Source: an uncultured Clostridia bacterium
Lineage (GTDB): Bacteria; Bacillota; Clostridia; Oscillospirales; Oscillospiraceae
Direction: 5' to 3'
Length of the DNA: 11,387 bases
Assembly: GCA_947177005.1 (NCBI GenBank)
Contig: CAMWSZ010000044.1
Location: forward strand, 1-11,387
Made by a program: the position numbers and the translations under genes. Every line of letters begins with the position of its first letter. Positions within the stretch are counted from its first letter, which is position 1. Of the stretch, positions 5,177-11,387 are shown piece after piece. The notes beneath the pieces were generated by a model. It had not been told where the DNA came from and did no database searches. It was given only the letters and a program-made list of their open reading frames with translations.

Positions 5177-7172
5177 TAATACCGATGTTCAGCGAATCAC
5201 TGAACTGGTCTCCAAGCTCAACCGCCATCGGCATGAGTATTACAATCTGGCAAAGCCCAGCGTGACCGATGCGGTCTATGACAGGCTCTTTGACGAGCTG
5301 GCGGCGTTGGAGAGGAAAACGGGAATCACCCTTAGCAACTCCCCCACACAGACCGTTGGCTATGCTCCTGTCAGTGCGCTACGGAAAGTCAACCACAGCA
5401 TTCCGCTCCTGAGCATGGACAAGACCAAGCAGGTCGATGATCTGGTCACTATGGTTGCTGTGGCTCCGGCTCTGCTCATGCTGAAGCTGGATGGCCTGAC
5501 CGTCAAGCTGTGCTATGAAAATGGCGAATTGGTGGAAGCGTCCACCCGAGGGGATGGCGAAGTCGGAGAGGACATCACCCACAACATCCCAGCGTTCCGC
5601 AACGTCCCGTTGAAGATTCCCTATAAGGGAAGGCTGGTTATCACGGGCGAGGGCCTAATTCACACTGACGATTTTGAGCAGATAAAGGGAAGCGAGGACA
5701 GGAACATTAAAAATGTCCGGAATCTGGCTGCTGGTTCAATTCGGCTGCTTGACCCTGCCATTTGCAAAGACCGCTGTATCTACTTCTACGCCTTCAATGT
5801 GATCGAGGGCATGGATACCCTTGGCAGCAACGCAAACAGCCGTGGGTGGCTGCTGGAAGATTTGGACGCTCTTGGCTTTAAAATCTGTCCGTTCATTCGG
5901 GTAGAGGGCAAAATGTCCACATCGGAGATGGAGAAGAAGATCCAACATCTGCGAACCGTTGCGGACATTGAAAAGCTGCCCATTGACGGGATTGTACTTC
6001 GCTACGACAGCATTAGCTACTCCCGAACACTGGGGAGGACGGGGCATCACTACAAGGACGGCATCGCGTTCAAATTCGAGGATGATATGACAGAGACAGT
6101 CTTCCGCTCCATTGAGTGGACTCCTGGCCGTTCCGGGGACATCGCGCCTGTTGCCCTGTTTGATCCCGTAGAGATCGACGGCTGTACCGTGTCAAGGGCC
6201 AGCTTGCACAACCTGTCCTTCATCAAGGATCTGGAACTGCATCCGGGGTGCCGTATCCTGGTTTCCAAGCGCAACATGATAATTCCCCACATTGAGGAAA
6301 ACCTTGACCGGGGCCGCTATGCTCCCAGCCTAATTCCGAAACGGTGTCCCTGCTGCGGGAAGCCTACAAGAATTTATGCCCGTTCTGGCGGTAAGGGCGG
6401 ACAGGTGGCAACGCTCCATTGTGATAATCCTGACTGTGACAATCAAACATTACGCAAATTTGTCCATTTCGTCGGGAAAAAGGCCATGGACATTTCCGGT
6501 ATCTCAGAAGCAATCCTGGATAAGTTCATTTCCATGGGGTTCCTGACCACCTACCAAGACCTCTACCACCTTGACAAATACCGCAATCAGATTATACGCA
6601 TGGAGGGTTTTGGCATCAAGTCCTACGAAAAGTTGCAGGGGGCCATCAATTCCAGCAGAAAAACCACCTTTGCACGGTATCTGGTGGCTATGGACATTCC
6701 CAGGGTTGGCAGGACTGCAAGCCGAGCGTTGGAAAACCACTTCGGCGGCAGCCTGGATGATTTTGAGAGAGCGGTCACAGGCGGCTTCGACTTTACCACG
6801 CTGCCGGATTTCGGCGCAACTCTGAACAGCAACATTCACGATTGGTTCCAAGTGCCGGAGAATCTTGATCTGTGGAGAACCCTTCGGGGAGAATTTACAT
6901 TTGAAAACAGAAAGGACGTTGTTACTATGGAAAACAAGAAGAATCCCTTTAACGGCTGCACCATCGTTGCTACAGGCAAGCTGGCGCATTTCACCCGTGA
7001 CGGCATCAACAGCAAGATCATCAGCCTGGGTGCCACCGCTGGCAGTTCCATGACCCGCAAGACTAACTACCTCATCTGCGGCGAGAAGCCCGGCAGTAAG
7101 CTCACCAAGGCCCGGGAACTGGGTATCCCCGTCCTGACCGAGCAGGAGTTCCTTTCTATGATCTCTGCGTAA
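5151..7172 (+). CDS. ligA: NAD+-dependent DNA ligase, LigA type (673 aa), element-borne variant
   Basis: LigA seals nicks using NAD+. All domains are present in order: the NAD-binding Ia domain (HRHEYY, then SVTDAVYDRLFDEL), SPTQTVG (64-70), motif I KLDG with catalytic K112, TRGDGEVGED, R190 and R198 in NVRNLAAGSIR, motif IV with D279, motif V K308 in GIAFKF, an OB fold (SRASLHN), a four-Cys zinc finger (CPCC...CDNPDC), helix-hairpin-helix repeats and a C-terminal BRCT (about 595-673, with GSKLTKARELG). The length matches the usual ~670 residues. GTG 5151 was chosen because AAGGAAGG lies eight bases before it and the length fits; ATG 5082 and 5124 would add a basic tail not expected in the family. 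Two positions differ from housekeeping LigA: motif III reads TGEG rather than RGE (T165), and the motif IV lysine is arginine (R284). This suggests a divergent accessory ligase rather than the host's essential copy. Confidence 0.95.
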   Translation: MRKKQAKPDNTDVQRITELVSKLNRHRHEYYNLAKPSVTDAVYDRLFDELAALERKTGITLSNSPTQTVGYAPVSALRKVNHSIPLLSMDKTKQVDDLVTMVAVAPALLMLKLDGLTVKLCYENGELVEASTRGDGEVGEDITHNIPAFRNVPLKIPYKGRLVITGEGLIHTDDFEQIKGSEDRNIKNVRNLAAGSIRLLDPAICKDRCIYFYAFNVIEGMDTLGSNANSRGWLLEDLDALGFKICPFIRVEGKMSTSEMEKKIQHLRTVADIEKLPIDGIVLRYDSISYSRTLGRTGHHYKDGIAFKFEDDMTETVFRSIEWTPGRSGDIAPVALFDPVEIDGCTVSRASLHNLSFIKDLELHPGCRILVSKRNMIIPHIEENLDRGRYAPSLIPKRCPCCGKPTRIYARSGGKGGQVATLHCDNPDCDNQTLRKFVHFVGKKAMDISGISEAILDKFISMGFLTTYQDLYHLDKYRNQIIRMEGFGIKSYEKLQGAINSSRKTTFARYLVAMDIPRVGRTASRALENHFGGSLDDFERAVTGGFDFTTLPDFGATLNSNIHDWFQVPENLDLWRTLRGEFTFENRKDVVTMENKKNPFNGCTIVATGKLAHFTRDGINSKIISLGATAGSSMTRKTNYLICGEKPGSKLTKARELGIPVLTEQEFLSMISA

Positions 7173-7189
7173 GCTGGGAGGACCGAACC

Positions 7190-7570
7190 ATGTTGATTTT
7201 GGTTGTAGAGCCTGGGAAAATTCCCGAAACACGGGATATATCCGGCAGTTTGAAAGAGATGCAGGGTATCGTTGGTGGCTACATCCAGGCCATTTATCCC
7301 TTTCCGGGAATCGCTCTTGTCTGCAATGAAGAAGGGTGGGTGCGTGGCCTTCCCGGAAATCGAGGTCTGCGGAACGAAAACGGCGAAATTCACAATATCA
7401 TTTGGGGAACCTTCTTTCTGTGCGGCGTCCCTGATGATGGCGATGACTTTGTTGGCCTGACCCCGGAACAGGTGGAGCAGCTTGAAGCACAGTTCCATAC
7501 CCCGGAAGCGTTTGTCGGCTCTAATGGCCGTATTCTCTGCGTTCCGTTCCCTGCGGGAAACTTCATGTAA
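7190..7570 (+). CDS. DUF3846 domain protein (126 aa)
   Basis: ATG 7190 has GGGAGG (7176-7181) at suitable spacing. The sequence follows the DUF3846 pattern closely: LVVEPGKIPETRDI near the start, then MQGIVGGYIQAIYPF (24-38), ALVCNEEG, LPGNRGL, an IIWGTFFLCG strand and LTPEQVEQL near the end. DUF3846 proteins are small and soluble and are found mostly on phages and conjugative elements of Firmicutes; their function is not known. It follows the ligase by 17 bases, so it is probably on the same transcript. A 15-bp hairpin begins 11 bases after its stop. Confidence 0.9.
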   Translation: MLILVVEPGKIPETRDISGSLKEMQGIVGGYIQAIYPFPGIALVCNEEGWVRGLPGNRGLRNENGEIHNIIWGTFFLCGVPDDGDDFVGLTPEQVEQLEAQFHTPEAFVGSNGRILCVPFPAGNFM

Positions 7571-7580
7571 CTCAGTCAAG

Positions 7581-7615
7581 CCCCGCTGTCCCGGAAATGA
7601 TCCGGGATGGCGGGG
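7581..7615 (+). terminator. 15-bp hairpin between DUF3846 and DUF3560 genes
   Basis: CCCCGC (7581-7586) pairs with GCGGGG (7610-7615), TG/TG (7587-7588 and 7608-7609) forms two G-U wobbles, and TCCCGGA (7589-7595) pairs with TCCGGGA (7601-7607); the loop is AATGA. It lies right after a stop codon and has no T run, so it may act as an RNA-stabilising structure, processing site or partial terminator rather than a classical terminator. Confidence 0.6.
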
Positions 7616-7640
7616 TATCTCTATGAAAAGGAGTAGAATC

Positions 7641-8426
7641 ATGTCTATCGGTAGAGAAGATTATGCGGAGCGCAAAGAGGCTCGCATAGATCGTTTGGAA
7701 GCTCGTGCTACCAAAGCACAGGCCGAAAGTGCTGCGGCTTACAATACAGCACGTTCCATCATGGATCACATTCCCCCGGGCCAGCCGATCCTTATTGGTC
7801 ACCACAGCGAAAAACGTCACCGCCGCGATCTGGACAAGATTGACCGCAATATGCGCAAGTCGGTGGAGGCTGACGAGAAGGCCAGTTACTATGCCAGCCG
7901 TGCCGAAGCTGCCGCCAGCAATACCGCTATCAGCAGCGACGATCCCGGTGCCATGGAAAAGCTGCAAGCCAAGCTGGAAGGGCTTCAAGCGGATCAAGCC
8001 ATGATGAAGGCTGTCAACGCCTATTATCGTAAGCACAAGACCTTGGACGGTTGCCCGGAGTTGACACCGGAGGCCCGACAGGGAATCGAAAAATCCTGGT
8101 CTATGGGCTGGTATGTGGGGATTCCGTTTCCTCCCTATGCGCTCTCCAACAACAATGCTGAGATCAACCGTATTAAGAAGCGTCTTGAAGCTCTGCGCAC
8201 GGTCGACAAAATGGAACACGTTGAAATTGAGTTTGAAGGCGGCGTGATCGTCACCAACGAGGAGATCAACCGTGTTCAAATCATTTTTGATGCCAAGCCC
8301 GAGGAAGCTATACGGCGTGAGCTGAAAAGTTGGGGATTCCGGTGGTCTCCCCGTGAAGGAGCGTGGCAAGCACAGCGTACTCCCCGTTACCTCCACCGTG
8401 CCAAGCGGATTTGTCATGTAGAGTAA
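7641..8426 (+). CDS. DUF3560 domain protein (261 aa)
   Basis: ATG 7641 lies seven bases after AAAAGGAG; the same frame extends further upstream through the hairpin, but that is non-coding. The N-terminal half is a DUF3560 domain: YAERKEARIDRLEARATKA, then IPPGQPILIGHHSEKRHRRD (44-63) and a Lys/Ala-rich helical section (KSVEADEKASYYASRAEAAA). The C-terminal part has RVQIIFDAKPEEAIRRELKS (211-230) and WGFRWSPREGAWQ, an ending shared by many DUF3560 proteins of ICEs. The helical first half could form a coiled coil. Its biochemical function is unknown; the family is common on conjugative elements of gut Firmicutes, which supports the mobile-element reading. No membrane segment is seen. Confidence 0.9.
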   Translation: MSIGREDYAERKEARIDRLEARATKAQAESAAAYNTARSIMDHIPPGQPILIGHHSEKRHRRDLDKIDRNMRKSVEADEKASYYASRAEAAASNTAISSDDPGAMEKLQAKLEGLQADQAMMKAVNAYYRKHKTLDGCPELTPEARQGIEKSWSMGWYVGIPFPPYALSNNNAEINRIKKRLEALRTVDKMEHVEIEFEGGVIVTNEEINRVQIIFDAKPEEAIRRELKSWGFRWSPREGAWQAQRTPRYLHRAKRICHVE

Positions 8427-8440
8427 GGAGATGTGATGCT

Positions 8441-9532
8441 ATGCAGCGATTCAATATCAACTGGACAGCAAAGGCTCTGTCAAATCAGATGGAGAGGGGC
8501 AAGGTAAATTATGACAACGCCGTGCAGTGCAATCTGGTGTGGGACATTGAGAAGAAGTCTCTGCTGATCCACAGCATGATCTACGGCTATGCGATTCCTG
8601 CCATGTACTTCACCCGTGACGAGAACGGAGTTTATGATAGTCTGGACGGAAAGCAGCGGTCAAATGCAATCAGCGAATTTCTCCATGACGAGTTTGCGCT
8701 GTCCGCTGACACCCCTACTGTCGTGGATGATAACGGGAATGTGGAAGATGTCAGCGGCATGTATTTCTCCCAGTTGCCGGAATGGGTGCAGGACAAGATC
8801 AAGGACTACAACCTGACAATCTACTACTACGCAGACATGACGGAGCAGGAAGTCCGAGAGTTTTTCCGCAGGCTGAACAATGGCAAGCCTTTGAGCGCCA
8901 TTGAGCTGACCCGTGCCAATGTTCCCAGCCTGACGATCTTCCAGCAGCTCGCCAAGCATAGTGCGATCCAGTTCGTAGTTTCTGACGCTGGCAGAAAGAG
9001 GTTCACCGACGAGATGATCGCCATGCAGCTTTACCAGCTTATCACAGAAGAATACCCCGATTTCTCCACCAAGCCTTTCCGGGAGTGGGCCAGCAGGGTA
9101 GAGGTTGACAGCGAAGTGCTGGATGCAATCAACGCTGGGCTGGATGCTTACATGGTGTTTGCCAAGAGCCTTATTGATGTCAACAACAAGGTTCTCCGCA
9201 CCATCAAGGGCAGGACGCACTTCATCAGTTGTGCCTATTACTGCTGTCTGGCAGTTGAAAACGGTGTGAGCCAGGATAAAATCAACCGAATTCTGACCGA
9301 GTTTTTCAGTGGGCATCCCTCCATATCGTCGGAGTACAATCACACGGTATCTGCTGGCAGCGCAAAACCTACCTCGGTGCAGACACGGCGGGATGTGATA
9401 TGGTCTTTGCTTCCGGCAACCAATGAGGTTGAGGAACCCGAACCGGAAGAAGGCTATTCTAATGCTATGGATAATTCGGAACAGGATCAATCTGAAGATG
9501 AAGGTTATGAAGAAGAAACCTATGCGGTGTAA
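8441..9532 (+). CDS. DUF262 protein, stand-alone (363 aa)
   Basis: ATG 8441 has AAGGAG at 8425-8430. The DUF262 signature is clear: VQCNLVWDIEKKSLLIHSMI (28-47), YAIPAMYF, and SLDGKQRSNAISEFL with D69-G-K-Q-R73, the conserved motif of this ParB/Srx-like group, followed by REFFRRLNNGKPLSAIE. DUF262 is the nucleotide-binding half of GmrSD-type restriction enzymes, where it is normally paired with a DUF1524 HNH nuclease domain. Here no DUF1524 or H-N-H pattern follows; instead the C-terminus is a strongly acidic tail (about 329-363, many E and D). It could be a regulatory or anti-defence protein, or part of a system whose nuclease is elsewhere. It overlaps the next gene's start. Confidence 0.9.
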   Translation: MQRFNINWTAKALSNQMERGKVNYDNAVQCNLVWDIEKKSLLIHSMIYGYAIPAMYFTRDENGVYDSLDGKQRSNAISEFLHDEFALSADTPTVVDDNGNVEDVSGMYFSQLPEWVQDKIKDYNLTIYYYADMTEQEVREFFRRLNNGKPLSAIELTRANVPSLTIFQQLAKHSAIQFVVSDAGRKRFTDEMIAMQLYQLITEEYPDFSTKPFREWASRVEVDSEVLDAINAGLDAYMVFAKSLIDVNNKVLRTIKGRTHFISCAYYCCLAVENGVSQDKINRILTEFFSGHPSISSEYNHTVSAGSAKPTSVQTRRDVIWSLLPATNEVEEPEPEEGYSNAMDNSEQDQSEDEGYEEETYAV

Positions 9533-9938
9533 GCATTGCGGCGCAGAGGTAGTTCGTATCCATACCAGGAGAGGCCCGGCGATCTGCTGGGCCTCCCCTA
9601 TAACCTATTGGCCCGTGAGGGATAACGAGGCTCGGGGACTACTGACGCCGAACGGGAGCGACGTTTACGGTAATCTGACCGGGGATCTTCAAGATGCAGT
9701 TGGTGTCGGGTATCTCCCGCATACCTGTCACCAAATGCTTCTGATCCTCCAGGGCCGTGACAGTTGGAGCCGCCCTGTCTACAAAGGGTCTGATGGGAAC
9801 TTATATGTTGATGTTGACCCTCGGAAGGGCTGGGAACCGAATATCTGCACCAAGTATCAAAATGAGTACGACGGTGAGCCTGACGATCCGGTAAGAGGTG
9901 TTGACTTCATCTTTACGCCGTACCGGGATGTCTGGTAA
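9522..9938 (+). CDS. Small Cys/His protein (138 aa), last gene of the + block
   Basis: The start is uncertain: ATG 9498, 9507 and 9522 are all in frame and all overlap the end of the DUF262 gene; 9522 gives MRCKHCGAEV, which looks like a natural N-terminal zinc knuckle, while ATG 9507 adds MKKKP. The protein has C3-x2-C6, C22 in AICW, and H67, C69 and H70 (LPHTCHQ), fitting a small zinc site. Then comes ITYWPV, with TPNG and GVGYLPH, a pattern I have seen in short proteins of Firmicutes mobile elements but cannot name. A strong hairpin 6 bases after its stop probably ends the block. Confidence 0.65.
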   Translation: MRCKHCGAEVVRIHTRRGPAICWASPITYWPVRDNEARGLLTPNGSDVYGNLTGDLQDAVGVGYLPHTCHQMLLILQGRDSWSRPVYKGSDGNLYVDVDPRKGWEPNICTKYQNEYDGEPDDPVRGVDFIFTPYRDVW

Positions 9939-9944
9939 TCCAAC

Positions 9945-9973
9945 TATGTCCCCTGGTAAATCCGGGGGACATA
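9945..9973 (+). terminator. Terminator-like hairpin between convergent genes
   Basis: TATGTCCCC (9945-9953) pairs with GGGGACATA (9965-9973), extended inward by a T-G wobble and GG/CC, giving about 12 bp with the loop TAAAT (9957-9961). T-rich sequence (TTCTATTTG) follows on the + strand. It lies between the end of the + strand block (9938) and the end of the - strand surface-protein gene (9976), so it could end transcription in one or both directions; the T-rich side favours + strand transcripts. Confidence 0.7.
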
Positions 9974-9975
9974 TT

Positions 9976-11385
9976 CTATTTGCTATTCCATTGGAAAACT
10001 GCCTGTATCAGATTGACCATTTCTCCGGTTGTCACTGTCCTTTCCGGATCAAAGCCTTCTGCATATTTCAGCCATCCAAGAGTAAAGGCTTTGTTTACAG
10101 AATCCTTCGCCCAATGCTCCCCTTTATAGTATTCTGTAAGCGGTTTATCCTCAGTAAAACGGGAAAACACGGTAAGTAATTCACCCCATGTTAATGTACG
10201 ATCCGGGCAAAATTGATTATTTCCACACCCAAACATGACCCCGGTATCCAGCATGGCACCAACCGCTGTTTCGTACCACGCACTTGACTCTACATCACGA
10301 AAGGGGGGATGGGTCACTCCATATACTTTTTTACTCTCGGCATCCATCATGGAGTAGATAAGTTGGGCCAAGTCTGCCCGTGTAACCGTTCCTGCTCCGT
10401 TGGCTCGGCCCGTTTTATATCCTCCCCAAAACAAATCATCGGGAGCAGTTAGAACGGCTTTTCCATTGGTCAGTGTAGGTTTCTTTACTTCTTCCTTGAC
10501 TGATATAGAAGTGGGAACAGGCTTGACATTAACACCCTTCTGGACATATGAGATAGTTGGTGTCCAATTCGTCGTAGATTGCGGGATCAAATCAAAAACG
10601 GCAACCAAAGTCCGATCTGCTTCTGCTGTAAAAGAAAATCGGGCTTCTGTGGAAACTTGCACACCGTTTTCCTCCCAACGCTGAAAACGATATCCGTTGT
10701 TAGGTACAGCGTTCACGGTTACAGATTCGCCTTCGTTATAGCTACCGCCACCATCTACGGCCCCGCCTTTGGTGGAACTGACTTGAACAGTATAGGCAAT
10801 CTTGGGGATTAGTTCAAAGTTAGCAACAAGCGTTCGGTTACGATCTACCATGAAAGTAATATTTTCGTCGGTGCTGACCTGTTCACCGTTTTCTGTCCAC
10901 CCAATGAAAAGATATTCGCTTTCTGGCGTAGCGGTAAGTGTCACAGAATTTCCCTGTGCATATTTTCCACCACCGATGGCAGTTCCTCCTTCGGTAGCAG
11001 ATATGGTGATGGTATAGATGGGCTGGGCGACAGGTGCAAAATTAGCAGCGAATGCTCGGTCACGATCTGCTATGAAAGTAAAACTTTCATCAGTGCTGAT
11101 TTGTTCGTTGTTTTCTGTCCAACCAACGAAAAGATACCCGCTTTCGGGTGTAGCAGTAAGCGTTACGGAACTTCCTTCCTCATATTCCCCCGCACCACTG
11201 ACAGTCCCGCCTTCGGTGGCAGATATGGTGATGGTATAAGTAGGCTTGGCGACAGGTGCAAAATTAGCAACAAGTGTTCGGTCTCAATCCACTGTGAACG
11301 TATAACTTTCATCAGTGTTGATCTGCTCACCATTTTCTGTCCAACCAACGAAAAGATACCCGCTTTCGGGTGTAGCAGTAAGCGT
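9976..11385 (-). pseudogene. SLH-domain repeat surface protein, 5' partial, interrupted by in-frame TGA
   Basis: Reading the - strand from the right edge, the frame is a cell-surface protein: at least four 74-residue repeats of the bacterial-repeat (Flg_new_2/InlB-like) type, each with YTITISATEGG, SVTLTATPE, GYLFVGWTEN and ADRDR-like strands, then a linker (about LTNGKAVLTAPDD) and two S-layer-homology domains (TVTRADLAQLIYSMM...; AKDSVNKAFTLGW...) ending at TAG 9978-9976. SLH domains anchor proteins to secondary cell-wall polymers in Gram-positive bacteria. The N-terminus and signal peptide lie outside the window. At 11286-11284 the frame has TGA where the sister repeats have an arginine codon (CGT); an adjacent-base C to T change in CGA would explain it. 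After the stop no good start exists before GTG 10944, inside a repeat, so the product is probably truncated, unless this is a sequence error. GC and codon use look lower than in the + block. Confidence 0.8.
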
Positions 11386-11387
11386 TA
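10573..11387 (-). repeat. Tandem 222-bp (74-residue) coding repeats
   Basis: Corresponding codons recur at exactly 222-bp intervals: repeat boundaries lie at 10794/10795, 11016/11017 and 11238/11239. The two outermost units share a stretch of about 50 identical bases (11112-11166 and 11334-11387, covering the region coding TPESGYLFVGW), while the unit nearest the SLH domains is the most diverged. This indicates recent duplication at the outer side. They are protein-domain repeats, not a CRISPR array. Confidence 0.85.

Noticed and set aside
6504..7232. 242-residue ORF on the - strand under the ligase
   Set aside because: It lies antisense to highly conserved ligase domains and shows no recognisable motif; it is a shadow of the codon use of the ligase.
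7572..8417. 281-residue ORF on the - strand under DUF3560
   Set aside because: It lies antisense to a clear DUF3560 gene, has no plausible ribosome binding site and no family features.
8660..9490. 276-residue ORF on the - strand under DUF262
   Set aside because: It is a shadow frame of the DUF262 gene, with no recognisable protein features.
9898..10179. 93-residue ORF on the + strand into the SLH gene
   Set aside because: It overlaps a terminator-like hairpin and the antisense of an SLH domain, with no ribosome binding site.
11284..11286. TGA read as an amino acid (recoding or selenocysteine)
   Set aside because: TGA ends several other genes here, the sister repeats have arginine rather than cysteine at the position, and no recoding element is evident.
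10573..11387. CRISPR array
   Set aside because: The 222-bp period is far too long and each unit is a coding repeat of a surface protein; there are no spacers.
1..11387. tRNA, rRNA or attachment sites
   Set aside because: No cloverleaf-like or rRNA sequence was seen by eye, and no flanking direct repeats suggestive of att sites; the element ends probably lie outside the window.

Overview
The window looks like part of a mobile element (an integrative conjugative element, conjugative plasmid or large prophage) from a gut-type Clostridia. The evidence is moderate GC, strong AGGAGG-type ribosome binding sites, ATG/GTG starts, 4-base start/stop overlaps, and a gene set (DUF932, YqaJ nuclease, DUF3846, DUF3560, many small cysteine-containing proteins) typical of such elements in Oscillospiraceae-like bacteria. 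The taxon is an inference; no rRNA or other taxonomic marker gene is present.

Layout. From the left edge to about 9940 everything is on the + strand and closely packed. Positions 3-896 hold a DUF932 protein (start lost off the window), followed by a hairpin at 923-953. Then come a small Cys-rich protein (971-1177), a sigma-70 region-2-like protein (1174-1524), a YqaJ-type exonuclease broken by a one-base frameshift near 1968 (1540-2480) and a 257-residue protein with a four-cysteine motif (2494-3267). A hairpin at 3282-3317 closes this block. The second block holds a possible 20-codon leader ORF (3356-3418), six small unnamed genes (3384-5176), an NAD+-dependent DNA ligase (5151-7172) and a DUF3846 protein (7190-7570). 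After a 15-bp hairpin at 7581-7615 come a DUF3560 protein (7641-8426), a stand-alone DUF262 protein (8441-9532) and a small Cys/His protein (9522-9938). A terminator-like hairpin lies at 9945-9973. Convergent on the - strand, from the right edge to 9976, is the C-terminal part of a large surface protein: 74-residue repeats followed by two S-layer-homology domains, with an in-frame TGA in the outermost visible repeat.

How the genes may work together. YqaJ (5'-3' exonuclease), its Cys-motif neighbour, DUF932 and the ligase suggest a DNA recombination/repair or replication-support module carried by the element. The sigma-like protein could regulate it. DUF262, DUF3560 and DUF3846 proteins are common on such elements; DUF262 belongs to the ParB/Srx-like fold group and occurs in restriction systems. 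The joint role is inference. The most unusual points are the ligase's altered nucleotidyltransferase motifs III and IV, two intergenic hairpins of nearly identical design, the broken YqaJ, the solo sigma region 2, the solo DUF262, and the repeat protein with a nonsense codon.
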